DNA from: Moraxellaceae bacterium
Lineage (GTDB): Bacteria > Pseudomonadota > Gammaproteobacteria > Pseudomonadales > Moraxellaceae
Assembly (NCBI GenBank): GCA_030646295.1
Contig: JAUSND010000025.1
Coordinates: 1-64,000, forward strand
Direction of reading: 5' to 3'
DNA: 64,000 nucleotides
Notes under the pieces: generated by a model
Seen by the model: the letters and a program-made list of their open reading frames with translations, nothing else
Database searches by the model: none
What the model was told of the DNA's origin: nothing
Shown: in pieces, positions 27,085 through 35,631 of the stretch
Layout: every line of letters starts with the position of its first letter
Numbering within the stretch: the first letter of the stretch is position 1
Made by a program: the position numbers and the translations under genes

Positions 27085-28563
27085 ATGCGCAACTCCCTGT
27101 TTGAGCGACTCAAGCCCTGGCTGCTCGGCGGTCTTGTCATTGCCGCAGCATCCTTGCCAATGCTGGCCTCGGCAGAAGGCGAGAAGGCGAAAGAGCGGCC
27201 AACACTGCAGCCGTGGCATACCGTCGTGCTCAAGCACGAGTTCAAGGCCGGCGACGAAGCCACCGTCAGGACACTCGCCGACTACCAGGCACTGGAGGCG
27301 CGCCTGTTCACCGAGCTCGACGAACGCGTTTACGGTGCTGTCGATGCGCGCGAGAAGTCGCGCATCAACCGCTACTGGGCCGGCAGCAACTCGGATCCGC
27401 GCACCACATTGCCTGACTGGAGCCGTACGCAAATCATGACCGTGGCAAACCCGCGTGGCAGCGTACTGCTCATTCACGGGCTGTCCGATTCGCCGTACAT
27501 CATGCATTGCGTGGCCGAGCACCTTCATGCACAGGGCTGGCACGTCGTGGTGTTCCGCCTGCCAGGGCACGGTACGGCACCGTCGGGATTGCTGAACGTG
27601 AAGTGGCAGGACTGGGCGGCAGCGGTACGTGTAGCCGCAAAGGACCTCGTGGCGACTGTTGGCGCGGACAAACCCTTCGTGCTTGGCGGCTTCTCCACCG
27701 GCGGTGCACTGTCGGTGGAATATGCACTGTCACAACGCCAGGGCGAGGCGATTCCAAAGCCATCAAACCTGCTGCTGTTCTCGCCAGCCATCGGCGTCTC
27801 ACCGATGGCGCGGCTGGCGGGCACGGTGAACGCCCTCTCCGTCATACCGGGCCTGCACAAGATGGCATGGGAAACCCTCCAGCCCGAATACGACCCCTAC
27901 AAGTACAACAGCTTCCCGATGAATGCCGGCTCGCAGATATGGAAGCTCACGCAGCGCATCAATGACCAGATGTCCGACCTGGCAGAGAAAGGCGGGGCCA
28001 CCGGCCTGCCGCACATTCTCGCGTTCCAGTCTGCCGCCGATGCCACCGTGTCGACCAAAGCGGTCATTGATGTGCTGTACCGCCGGTTGCCGAACGAAGG
28101 GCACCGCCTGGTCCTGTTCGACGCCAACCGCGTTGGCCATGACCGCCAGATCCTCAAGCCCGACCTGTTCGCCGCACGCGGCCGCCTGCTCGACGAGCCC
28201 GAGTTGCCCTTCGACGTGGAATTCGTGACGAACGAACAGGATGATGAACCCCTGGTGTCCACCTGGGTCCGCAAGGCCGGCACCCTTGATGTGCAGCACA
28301 TACCGACCGACCTGCAGTGGCCGCGTGACATCTTCGCGCTGTCGCATGTCGCGGTGCCGGTGGCATCAAACGACGCCGTGTACGGCAACGTCGCACCAGC
28401 CAGGGCAGCCAAACGCATCTGGCTGGGTCACGCCGCCCTGTACGGCGAGCGCGGCATGTTGCTGATCCCGGAAACGGCGCTGCTGCGCCTGCGCTACAAC
28501 CCGTTCTTCCCGTGGATGATGCAGCGCGTCGACCAGGCACTGGCAGCACCCGCCGCCCCCTGA
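27085..28563 (+). CDS. exported alpha/beta hydrolase
   Basis: The product has 492 residues. A signal peptide ends around LASA at residue 30, so the enzyme acts outside the cytoplasm. GSVLLIHGLSDSPYIMH forms the oxyanion strand, RLPGHGTAPSGLL follows, and the nucleophile is the Ser in LGGFSTGGALSVEYAL. A candidate catalytic acid lies in AFQSAADATVS, and candidate His residues are HDRQILK and LSHVAV. The long C-terminal part (from about 370) has no clear match. Related proteins are annotated as esterases or lysophospholipases. It is alone between the DUF4404 gene and the ahcY leader. Confidence 0.85.
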   Translation: MRNSLFERLKPWLLGGLVIAAASLPMLASAEGEKAKERPTLQPWHTVVLKHEFKAGDEATVRTLADYQALEARLFTELDERVYGAVDAREKSRINRYWAGSNSDPRTTLPDWSRTQIMTVANPRGSVLLIHGLSDSPYIMHCVAEHLHAQGWHVVVFRLPGHGTAPSGLLNVKWQDWAAAVRVAAKDLVATVGADKPFVLGGFSTGGALSVEYALSQRQGEAIPKPSNLLLFSPAIGVSPMARLAGTVNALSVIPGLHKMAWETLQPEYDPYKYNSFPMNAGSQIWKLTQRINDQMSDLAEKGGATGLPHILAFQSAADATVSTKAVIDVLYRRLPNEGHRLVLFDANRVGHDRQILKPDLFAARGRLLDEPELPFDVEFVTNEQDDEPLVSTWVRKAGTLDVQHIPTDLQWPRDIFALSHVAVPVASNDAVYGNVAPARAAKRIWLGHAALYGERGMLLIPETALLRLRYNPFFPWMMQRVDQALAAPAAP

Positions 28564-28593
28564 GCAACTGTCGCGCCAGCACGACGGGAGGGA

Positions 28594-28622
28594 TGGGCAG
28601 CCTGCGCATTCAGGGGTAGAAT
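28594..28622 (+). promoter_or_regulatory. probable sigma-70 promoter of ahcY
   Basis: A -35 element TGGGCA and a -10 element TAGAAT are separated by 17 bases. Transcription would begin near 28630, immediately before the first riboswitch stem at 28632. The match in position is the main support. Confidence 0.5.
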
Positions 28623-28631
28623 GCCACCTCT

Positions 28632-28723
28632 CCCGAGGAGCGCTGCGACGGAATCCCCTTCCGCCAGGCTCGGGTTCCCGGCCTTTCCCTTGCTGCACCT
28701 TGGCCGGCTGCAACTGCGCTCGC
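28632..28723 (+). promoter_or_regulatory. S-adenosylhomocysteine (SAH) riboswitch
   Basis: The segment starts CCCGAGGAGCGCTGCGAC and has CCAGGCTCGGG at 28664-28674, the conserved SAH aptamer core. CCCGAG (28632-28637) pairs with CTCGGG (28669-28674), enclosing a CGGAA/TTCCG hairpin. GAGCGC (28638-28643) pairs with GCGCTC (28716-28721), making the pseudoknot. A variable hairpin, CCGGCC/GGCCGG (28678-28707), lies between. SAH riboswitches raise expression of ahcY when SAH accumulates. It lies about 95 bases before the ahcY start, and the gene could carry metF with it. Confidence 0.9.
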
Positions 28724-28817
28724 TTGACCCTGATGCGGTTGGCGAGCCTCTGTTGCTGCACTCAAAGCAAACTCCCTGCCGCGTCATTTTTCTGATCCCT
28801 CTATGGAGAATGACGCC

Positions 28818-30236
28818 ATGACTGCCTTTACCACTGTCGACCTCAATACCTTCACCGATTACAAGGTGGCCGATATTTCCCTGGCCGAATACGGCCGCAA
28901 GGAAATCATCCTCGCCGAAACCGAAATGCCCGCCCTCATGGGCCTGCGCAAGAAGTACGCAGCCAGCAAACCACTGGCCGGCGCAAAGATCATGGGCTGC
29001 ATCCACATGACCATCCAGACCGCCGTGCTCATCGAGACGCTGGTCGAACTGGGTGCTGAAGTGCGCTGGTCCTCCTGCAACATTTTCTCGACACAGGATC
29101 ATGCGGCTGCCGCCATTGCCGCTGCCGGAATTCCCGTGTTCGCCTGGAAGGGCGAAACCGAAGCCGAATACGAATGGTGCCTGGAAAAAACCATCCTCAG
29201 CGGCGACAAGCCCTGGGATGCCAACATGATCCTGGATGACGGTGGCGATCTCACCCTGGTCGTGCACCAGAAATATCCGGAGATGCTGAAGACCATTCAC
29301 GGCATCACCGAAGAAACCACCACCGGCGTGCACCGCCTGCTGGAAATGCTGGCCAAGGGCGAACTGAAGGTTCCGGCCATCAACGTCAACGATGCCGTTA
29401 CCAAATCCAAGAACGACAACAAGTACGGTTGCCGCCACTCGCTGAACGACGCCATCAAGCGCGGTGTCGACATGCTGATGGCCGGCCGTCGCGCCCTCGT
29501 CATCGGTTACGGCGACGTGGGCAAGGGCTCTGCCCAGTCGCTGCGTCAGGAAGGCATGATCGTGCGCGTGCAGGAAGTCGACCCGATCTGCGCCATGCAG
29601 GCCTGCATGGACGGCTACGAAGTCGTGTCCGCCTACAAGAACGGCATCAACACCGGCAAGTTCGACGACATCGACCAGCGCCTGCTCGGCGAAACCGACC
29701 TCATCGTCACCACCACCGGCAATACCAACGTGTGCGATGCCGCCATGCTGCGTGCCCTCAAGAACGGCGCCGTGGTCTGCAACATCGGCCACTTCGATAC
29801 CGAAATCGACACCGCCTGGATGCGCACCAACTGGCACTGGGAAGAAGTGAAGCCGCAGGTACACAAGATTTATCGTGTGGCACCGGGCTCCAACGCCAAT
29901 CCATCCGATCCGAACTACCTGCTGCTGCTCTCGGAAGGCCGCCTGGTGAATCTCGGTAACGCCACCGGCCATCCCTCACGCATCATGGATGGCTCCTTCG
30001 CCAACCAGGTGCTGGCACAGATGTATTTGTTTGACCAGAAGTTTGCCGCCCACTCTGCCGCCGTGCAGGAACGCATGCTGAAAGTGGAAGTGCTGCCGAA
30101 GAAACTGGACGAAGAAGTGGCAGCGGCCATGGTCGCCGGCTTTGGTGGCGTGATCACACAGCTCACCACAGCCCAGGCCAACTATATCGGCGTCAAGGTG
30201 GAAGGCCCGTTCAAGCCGGACACATACAAGTACTGA
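28818..30236 (+). CDS. ahcY: adenosylhomocysteinase (S-adenosylhomocysteine hydrolase)
   Basis: The product has 472 residues. It splits S-adenosylhomocysteine into homocysteine and adenosine, with bound NAD, and so removes the product inhibitor of methyltransferases. [33 protein letters not shown] and [19 protein letters not shown] hold substrate residues; [15 protein letters not shown] is the NAD site; the C-terminus [10 protein letters not shown] closes the active site. An ATG at 28803 exists, but GGAGA precedes the ATG at 28818 at the right distance. Expression is under the SAH riboswitch just upstream. Confidence 0.97.
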   Translation: MTAFTTVDLNTFTDYKVADISLAEYGRKEIILAETEMPALMGLRKKYAASKPLAGAKIMGCIHMTIQTAVLIETLVELGAEVRWSSCNIFSTQDHAAAAIAAAGIPVFAWKGETEAEYEWCLEKTILSGDKPWDANMILDDGGDLTLVVHQKYPEMLKTIHGITEETTTGVHRLLEMLAKGELKVPAINVNDAVTKSKNDNKYGCRHSLNDAIKRGVDMLMAGRRALVIGYGDVGKGSAQSLRQEGMIVRVQEVDPICAMQACMDGYEVVSAYKNGINTGKFDDIDQRLLGETDLIVTTTGNTNVCDAAMLRALKNGAVVCNIGHFDTEIDTAWMRTNWHWEEVKPQVHKIYRVAPGSNANPSDPNYLLLLSEGRLVNLGNATGHPSRIMDGSFANQVLAQMYLFDQKFAAHSAAVQERMLKVEVLPKKLDEEVAAAMVAGFGGVITQLTTAQANYIGVKVEGPFKPDTYKY

Positions 30237-30241
30237 GTTTT

Positions 30242-30273
30242 TTATGGCCCCCTGTCACCGGCAGGGGGCCATA
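30242..30273 (+). other. hairpin between ahcY and metF
   Basis: TATGGCCCCCTG and CAGGGGGCCATA pair nearly perfectly (tcaccgg region as loop) in the 49-base gap. A T-run (30238-30243) lies before the stem, not after it, so this is not an ordinary terminator in either direction. It may stabilise the ahcY message or dampen metF. Confidence 0.65.
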
Positions 30274-30285
30274 ACAGGAATCATC

Positions 30286-31128
30286 ATGAGCAAACATTTT
30301 TCTTTCGAGTTTTTCCCGCCCAAAACGGATGCCGGCGCGGTCAAGCTGCGTGACGTCACCAAAGCGCTGGCAACACTCCAGCCGGAATACTTCTCCGTCA
30401 CCTATGGCGCAGGCGGTTCCACCCGTGACCGTTCGCTGGGTACCGTGCTGGAAATTCAGCACAACTCCGGCCGTCCTGCCGCACCGCATCTCTCCTGCAT
30501 CGGTGACAGCCGGGAAGAACTGGCCGAACTGCTGGCCACCTACAAGGCCAACGGCATCCGTCACATCGTGGCATTGCGCGGCGACCTGCCCTCCGGCATG
30601 GGTGGTGCACATGGCGAACTCGCCTATGCTGCCGACCTGGTGAAATTCATCCGTGACACCACGGGCGATCATTTTCATATCGAGGTTGCTGCCTACCCCG
30701 AGTGCCATCCGCAGGCTGCCAACCTGTCCACCGACATCACCAACTTCGTGAACAAGGTCAAGCAGGGTGCCAGCTCGGCCATCACGCAATACTTCTTCAA
30801 TGCCGACAGCTACTTCCACTTTGTTGATGAAGTACGCAAGCAGGGCGTCGACATTCCGGTGATCCCCGGCATCATGCCGATCACCAACTTTGCCAACCTC
30901 GTGCGTTTCAGCGATGCCTGCGGTGCGGAAATTCCGCGCTGGATCCGCAAGCAGATGGCAAGCTACGGTGATGACACCGTCAGCACCCAGAAGTTCGGGG
31001 AAGACGTGGTCACGCAACTGTGCGAGCAACTGCTGGCGGGCGGCGCACCCGGCCTGCACTTCTACACCATGAACCAGACTGAACCCACGATGGCGCTGTG
31101 GCGCCGTCTGGGACTACCTGGCGCCTGA
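30286..31128 (+). CDS. metF: 5,10-methylenetetrahydrofolate reductase
   Basis: The product has 280 residues. It reduces methylene-tetrahydrofolate to methyl-tetrahydrofolate with FAD and NADH, giving the methyl group for methionine. FSFEFFPPKTDAG is the conserved start with the catalytic Glu; VTYGAGGSTRDRSL, HIVALRGDLPSG and ITQYFFNADSYFHFVDE line the FAD and substrate sites; GLHFYTMNQTEPT ends the barrel. AGGAA precedes the ATG at 30286. It follows ahcY by 49 bases on the same strand, probably as one SAH-controlled unit, and closes the methionine cycle with metK and ahcY. Confidence 0.96.
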   Translation: MSKHFSFEFFPPKTDAGAVKLRDVTKALATLQPEYFSVTYGAGGSTRDRSLGTVLEIQHNSGRPAAPHLSCIGDSREELAELLATYKANGIRHIVALRGDLPSGMGGAHGELAYAADLVKFIRDTTGDHFHIEVAAYPECHPQAANLSTDITNFVNKVKQGASSAITQYFFNADSYFHFVDEVRKQGVDIPVIPGIMPITNFANLVRFSDACGAEIPRWIRKQMASYGDDTVSTQKFGEDVVTQLCEQLLAGGAPGLHFYTMNQTEPTMALWRRLGLPGA

Positions 31129-31137
31129 CGCACAAGA

Positions 31138-31169
31138 ATGAAAAACGGGGCCAAGGCCCCGTTTTTCAT
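31138..31169. terminator. bidirectional terminator after metF
   Basis: ACGGGGCC and GGCCCCGT pair over an aa loop, flanked by atgaaaa and ttttcat. It serves metF and the convergent cytochrome gene. Confidence 0.92.
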
Positions 31170-31483
31170 GGCTGACGGCCAAAACTCCTTACCACCTTCA
31201 CCAGCGCCGCACGTTCTTCTGCCGACAACTTGTCCTTGTATGGCGGCATGATGCGCGGTCCCTGCTCAATTTTTTCCAGAATTTCCTCATCAGTTCGCGC
31301 GGCCTGCCATTTTGCACTGCTGAAATCACGCGAAAAAAACAGATAGCCACGCCAGCTGTCGGCCTGTCCTGTCGCGCCATGACACTTCGCACAATGTGTT
31401 TCGTAAAGGGCGGGGCCATCCACCGCCCGCACCAGTCCACCACACATCAACAACATCACACCCAGCCAGATTCTTGTCTTCAT
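31166..31483 (-). CDS. small periplasmic c-type cytochrome
   Basis: The product has 105 residues. A signal peptide (IWLGVMLLMCGGLVRA) is followed by one haem-binding motif, CAKCH, near residue 33; the distal ligand is probably the Met in RIMPPYKDKLS. The size and the single haem place it with class I cytochromes c. The start at 31483 has GGGAG seven bases before it; ATGs further upstream are closer to or before this site. It is divergent from bioA. Its redox partner is unknown. Confidence 0.87.
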   Translation of the reverse strand: MKTRIWLGVMLLMCGGLVRAVDGPALYETHCAKCHGATGQADSWRGYLFFSRDFSSAKWQAARTDEEILEKIEQGPRIMPPYKDKLSAEERAALVKVVRSFGRQP

Positions 31484-31617
31484 GCCCATGCTCCCTTTCC
31501 CAAGCCCCATCATCCGGTATCAGGCCCTCAATCAGCCTTGCATGCCATGGAGCATAGCGCACCCGGAAGGCTGGAACGCGCACTCTTTTGCCCCTACCAT
31601 CACCGGACAATATTGTG

Positions 31618-33033
31618 ATGACCACCCCAATGAGCAAGACCGACAGCAAGAATGACGCCATTGCCCGCCGCGACCTGCGCCACGTCTGGCACCCCTGCAC
31701 CCAGATGCAGGATCACGAGACGTTGCCCATCATCCCGATCCGCCGTGGCGAGGGGGTGTGGCTGGAGGACTTTGACGGCAAGCGTTATCTGGATGCCGTC
31801 AGCTCGTGGTGGGTCAACCTGTTCGGCCATGCCAACCCGCGCATCAATACAGCCCTGAAAGAGCAACTGGACTCGCTGGAGCATGTGATTCTGGCCGGCT
31901 TCACTCACGAGCCGATTGTCGAGCTGTCGGAACGGCTGGTCGCACTGGCACCCGAAGGGCTGACCCGCTGCTTTTATGGTGACAATGGCTCTGCAGCCAC
32001 CGAGATTGCGCTGAAAATGAGCCTGCACTTCTGGCGCAACAGCGGCAAACCCGAAAAGGCACGCTTCATCTGCCTGGAAAACGGCTACCACGGTGAAACC
32101 CTCGGCAGCCTGAGCGTCACCGACATTCCCCTCTTCTCCGCCACCTACGCGCCGCTGCTCAAGGAGCACCTGCGTGCACCGTCACCCGACTGCTCACGGC
32201 GTGAGCCCGGCGAGACCTGGGAAAGTCATTCCCGGCGCCAGTTCGAGGCCATGGAAAAACTCTTGCAGCAGCATCACCACGAAGTGGCGGCCGTGATTGT
32301 CGAGCCTCTGGTGCAGGGCGCGGCCGGCATGAAAATGTATCACCCGGTATACCTCACCCTGTTACGTCAGGCCTGCGATCATTACGGCGTGCACCTGATT
32401 GCCGATGAAATTGCCGTGGGCTTTGGCCGTACCGGCACCATGTTTGCGTGCGAACAGGCCGGCATCACGCCGCATTTCCTCTGCCTCTCCAAGGGCCTCA
32501 CCGGCGGCTACCTGCCCATGTCGGTCGTCATGACCACCGATGCAATCTACGCCGCATTCTATGATCGCTACGAAACATTGAAAGGATTCCTGCATTCGCA
32601 CAGCTACACGGGCAATGCGCTGGCCGCACGTGCCGCCCTCGCCTCCCTCGATATTTTTGCCAGCGACAACATTATCGAAAAAAACCGCGAACTGGCGCGC
32701 GTGATGGCAGAAGCACTGGCGCCGCTGCAAGACCACCCGAATGTGCTGGAGGTGCGCCAGACCGGCATGATTGCCGCCGTGGAACTGGTCAGGGACAAGA
32801 CATCACGCGAACCCTTCGACTGGCGCGAGCGTCGCGGCCTGCAGATATTCGAGCACGCCCTGGCCAACGGCGTCCTGCTGCGTCCCATCGGTAACGTGGT
32901 GTATTTTGTACCGCCGTACGTAATCACCCCGGACGAAATCCGCTTCATGGTGCAAACGGCCATTGCAGCCATTGACGTCGCCATGAGCGCCACCGCAAGC
33001 TCCAGCGCACACGACAATCTCTATATCCCCTGA
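31618..33033 (+). CDS. bioA: adenosylmethionine-8-amino-7-oxononanoate aminotransferase
   Basis: The product has 471 residues. It makes 7,8-diaminopelargonate for biotin, using S-adenosylmethionine as amino donor and pyridoxal phosphate. Markers are HVWHPCTQMQDH at the start, DAVSSWWVNLFGHANPRIN, YGDNGSAATEIALKM, GYHGETLGSLSVTD, IADEIAVGFGRTGTMFA and the PLP lysine in LCLSKGLTGGYLPMS. The start is uncertain: ATGs at 31618 and 31630 both lack a strong ribosome-binding site. No other bio genes are visible here. Confidence 0.95.
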   Translation: MTTPMSKTDSKNDAIARRDLRHVWHPCTQMQDHETLPIIPIRRGEGVWLEDFDGKRYLDAVSSWWVNLFGHANPRINTALKEQLDSLEHVILAGFTHEPIVELSERLVALAPEGLTRCFYGDNGSAATEIALKMSLHFWRNSGKPEKARFICLENGYHGETLGSLSVTDIPLFSATYAPLLKEHLRAPSPDCSRREPGETWESHSRRQFEAMEKLLQQHHHEVAAVIVEPLVQGAAGMKMYHPVYLTLLRQACDHYGVHLIADEIAVGFGRTGTMFACEQAGITPHFLCLSKGLTGGYLPMSVVMTTDAIYAAFYDRYETLKGFLHSHSYTGNALAARAALASLDIFASDNIIEKNRELARVMAEALAPLQDHPNVLEVRQTGMIAAVELVRDKTSREPFDWRERRGLQIFEHALANGVLLRPIGNVVYFVPPYVITPDEIRFMVQTAIAAIDVAMSATASSSAHDNLYIP

Positions 33034-33036
33034 AAA

Positions 33037-33717
33037 ATGATGCAGACAATTTCACACGTACAGTCAAAAGCGCAGAACCTGCCCACTGGTACACTAGACC
33101 AGCAGACCATCACTACCGATGACAGCGGCTTGCTGCTCTGGAAAGACGTGCAGCAGAACACCCTGCGCAAGACGGTGCTCTGGGGTGGCGCTCTCATGTT
33201 GCTGCCTCTCGCGATTCTGTGGCTGGCCTCGGGCTTTAGCGGAACGGTGCAGGCCCTTCTCGCCATCACACTGTTGCTGGCCGGCCTCATCGCCTGGACA
33301 TCACGCTCCGGCGCCAAACGGTTCAGCCGCCATTACGACCAGTCCCTGGTCGTCACCCGCAAGGGACTGGTACAGGTGATTGCCGGCAAACCCAAACGCA
33401 TCTTGCCCTATGACAACATGTGGCTTGGCCCGGATCGTCTCGTCATCGGCCGCAAGGACATGCCCTTCCGCATGAAATCGATGGCCCGCGAGTTTTCGCT
33501 GTGGCCATCCGCCGACATGCAGCGCCTGCTTTCACCGCACATCGCCCCGGAAAAACAGTTTTCCTCCGACAATGAAATGCTGATGTTCATGCTGCGACGC
33601 TTTCATGGTTATGCCATACAGCGAGTTGTCCGGAAAATACTGTTTTACATCGCCGTCATCGGGCTACTCTTTGGCAAGCTGATTGCCAAGGTGGGCGTTC
33701 TTTTCAACCTGTTCTAG
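33037..33717 (+). CDS. uncharacterised membrane protein
   Basis: The product has 226 residues. I recognise no family. Two adjacent membrane helices (VLWGGALMLLPLAILWLASG and VQALLAITLLLAGLIAW) are followed by a soluble region of about 95 residues with a PH-like beta pattern (QSLVVTRKGLVQVIAGKPKR, then PYDNMWLGPDRLVIGRKDM), and one more helix at the C-terminus (ILFYIAVIGLLFGKLIA). It starts three bases after the bioA stop and nine bases before rsmE, so the three form one operon. Confidence 0.78.
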   Translation: MMQTISHVQSKAQNLPTGTLDQQTITTDDSGLLLWKDVQQNTLRKTVLWGGALMLLPLAILWLASGFSGTVQALLAITLLLAGLIAWTSRSGAKRFSRHYDQSLVVTRKGLVQVIAGKPKRILPYDNMWLGPDRLVIGRKDMPFRMKSMAREFSLWPSADMQRLLSPHIAPEKQFSSDNEMLMFMLRRFHGYAIQRVVRKILFYIAVIGLLFGKLIAKVGVLFNLF

Positions 33718-33726
33718 GCCAACTGC

Positions 33727-34446
33727 ATGCGCTTTTATATCGACGCCGAACTTGACCAGGATGAACTGCAGTTGCCGGAAGATGCAGCGCACCACCTCGT
33801 GCGTGTCTTGCGCGCCAGCCCTGGCGACCAGCTGACACTGTTCAATAACCGTGGGGGTGCCTACGAGGCAGAGCTGATCGATGCCGGAAAAAAATCGGCG
33901 CGGGTACGCCTGCTGAAATTCCACCCGGATGATCATGCCTCGCCGCTACACACACACCTGGGCCAGGTCATGTCGCGGGGCGAGCGCATGGACTACGCCA
34001 TCCAGAAGGCTACCGAACTGGGTGTCACGGAAATCACACCGCTCACGAGCGAGCGCTGCGAACTGAAGCTGCGTGGCGAAGAGCGCGCCGACAAGAAGCT
34101 GGAGCACTGGCGTCGCATTGCCATTGCCGCCTGCGAGCAAAGCGGACGCAACCGCTTACCCGTGATCAACGAGCCCCTACCAGTTGATGAGTGGGCAGCG
34201 GCCATGCAGGCCGACCTGCGTCTGGTGCTGGCACCCGCCGTCACCTCTGCCATGCCTGACGACATCCAGCCTGCCAGCATTGCCCTGCTGATCGGCCCCG
34301 AAGGTGGCCTGTCCGGGCGCGAAATTGCTCATGCGATCGCCAAGGGATTTCTGCCATGGCAGCTCGGTACCCGCATCATGCGCACGGAAACCGCTCCGGT
34401 TGCCGCACTGGCCGTACTGCAAGCACGGTTTGGTGATTTTCGCTAA
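33727..34446 (+). CDS. rsmE: 16S rRNA m3U1498 methyltransferase
   Basis: The product has 239 residues. RsmE methylates N3 of U1498 in the decoding centre of 16S rRNA. An N-terminal PUA-like domain (HHLVRVLRASPGDQLTLF) is followed by a SPOUT trefoil-knot domain. Knot motifs that bind SAM are seen in ALLIGPEGGLSGREI and LGTRIMRTETAPVAALA. MDYAIQKATELGVTEI and IAAACEQSGR-type sequence (IAIAACEQSGRNRLP) are also typical. It is last in the bioA operon, and a terminator follows. Confidence 0.95.
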   Translation: MRFYIDAELDQDELQLPEDAAHHLVRVLRASPGDQLTLFNNRGGAYEAELIDAGKKSARVRLLKFHPDDHASPLHTHLGQVMSRGERMDYAIQKATELGVTEITPLTSERCELKLRGEERADKKLEHWRRIAIAACEQSGRNRLPVINEPLPVDEWAAAMQADLRLVLAPAVTSAMPDDIQPASIALLIGPEGGLSGREIAHAIAKGFLPWQLGTRIMRTETAPVAALAVLQARFGDFR

Positions 34447-34466
34447 AACCCCTGCGATGATCAGCC

Positions 34467-34500
34467 ATAAAAAAACGCCGGCAATACCGGCGTTTTTTAT
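34467..34500. terminator. bidirectional terminator after rsmE
   Basis: ACGCCGG and CCGGCGT pair around caata, flanked by ataaaaaa and ttttat. It separates rsmE from the convergent cytochrome b561 gene. Confidence 0.92.
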
Positions 34501-34519
34501 TTGCACTCACTGAAAAATA

Positions 34520-35065
34520 TCAGAATGGACGCATGCGCTTCATGGTGTCGTCCTTCACGATGAACTGGTGCCACAGCGCGCCCACCACATGCAGGGCCAC
34601 CAGCGCCAGCAGCAGCGGCCACCACACATCCTCGTGCAACTCCTTGATCTGCCCGGCCAGCTCCTTGTTCTCGGTAACAACAACCGGAATCTCGAAAATA
34701 CCGAACCAGGACACTTCACGCCCGCCAAACTGCGACATGACCAGCCCGGACAGCGGCATCATCAACATGACAAAATAAAGACCCCAGTGCACGGTTACCG
34801 CCAGACGATGCTGCCAGACACTGGTCATGACCGGAGCCGGTACCGGCCCGGAGAATCGCCAGCCCAGACGGGCCCAGAACAGGAAGAACACCGAAATGCC
34901 GATGGCCTTGTGCAGGTCCATCCAGGCGCCACGCTCGGGTGACCCCTTGGGAAACTCTTCATGCTGCTCGACTGCAAACCAGGCGCCGACGATCAGCAGG
35001 AACATCAGCCAGTGAAACGCCTGGGCGACCCAGCCCCAGCGCTGCTCTGAATTGCGTGCATGCAT
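34520..35065 (-). CDS. cytochrome b561 family protein
   Basis: The product has 181 residues with four membrane helices. Haem-ligating His residues are expected in VAQAFHWLMFLLIVGAW, in DLHKAIGISVFFLFWARLGW, in LAVTVHWGLYFVMLMM and in LVALHVVGALWHQF. Such di-haem proteins move electrons from quinol, in some cases to superoxide (CybB). GGAGG stands five bases before the ATG at 35065. It is downstream of chpC on the same strand, 69 bases away, and probably a separate unit. Confidence 0.88.
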   Translation of the reverse strand: MHARNSEQRWGWVAQAFHWLMFLLIVGAWFAVEQHEEFPKGSPERGAWMDLHKAIGISVFFLFWARLGWRFSGPVPAPVMTSVWQHRLAVTVHWGLYFVMLMMPLSGLVMSQFGGREVSWFGIFEIPVVVTENKELAGQIKELHEDVWWPLLLALVALHVVGALWHQFIVKDDTMKRMRPF

Positions 35066-35134
35066 AAACACCTCCCGTGTACTGCGTACAGTCTAGGGCA
35101 TCAAGATTAAGGCAGAATGAAATACGACGGCCAA

Positions 35135-35620
35135 TCAGGGCGCAATGCGCGCTTCAATGGCATCCAGATCAGGAATGACTGACAGCTCGCCAGCGTAGCG
35201 AACCTGCAGAAACTCAACGGGGCCGACAGGCGCACCCTCAAGGTCTTCCAGCTGGGCAATCTTGACCTTGGCCACGCGCGGAACACCCTGCACGGCCACG
35301 CCATAAAACGGCAACTGGGTACTGCCGGTAACCGTATTGATAATCACGACACGCTGGTATTCACGCGGGGTGGTTTCACCGTTAAGGCCTTCGAAAGCAA
35401 ACACCGGAATGCTCAGGTCACGCCAGGTAATATAGCCCTGATGCCACTCGTCTGCGCCTGCGGGGGCCGGCAGCATGTCCGTTGCCGGCAACACTTCCGC
35501 CACCGTCACGTTCGGCAGCAGCAACTGGCGCCCGACAATCGGCGCCAGCAGGCAGGCGATGGTTCCGGTGGTAGCACCAAGCAGCGTGGTCTGGTTGAGG
35601 GTAAGCTGGGTGGTCGCCAT
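35135..35620 (-). CDS. chpC: CheW-like adaptor ChpC of the Pil-Chp system
   Basis: The product has 161 residues. The CheW fold is seen in IACLLAPIVGRQLLLPNVTVAEVL, in YITWRDLSIPVFAFEGL and in QLPFYGVAVQGVPRVAKV. CheW proteins couple receptors to the CheA kinase in the cytoplasm. The position, 11 bases after chpB and last in the pil-chp cluster, matches P. aeruginosa ChpC, which is an accessory adaptor beside the main one, PilI. Confidence 0.88.
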   Translation of the reverse strand: MATTQLTLNQTTLLGATTGTIACLLAPIVGRQLLLPNVTVAEVLPATDMLPAPAGADEWHQGYITWRDLSIPVFAFEGLNGETTPREYQRVVIINTVTGSTQLPFYGVAVQGVPRVAKVKIAQLEDLEGAPVGPVEFLQVRYAGELSVIPDLDAIEARIAP

Positions 35621-35631
35621 GTCAGGGTCCT

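Noticed and set aside
30242-30273. intrinsic terminator between ahcY and metF
   Set aside because: The T-run is on the wrong side of the stem for the plus strand, and the minus strand has an A-run after the stem; kept only as a hairpin.
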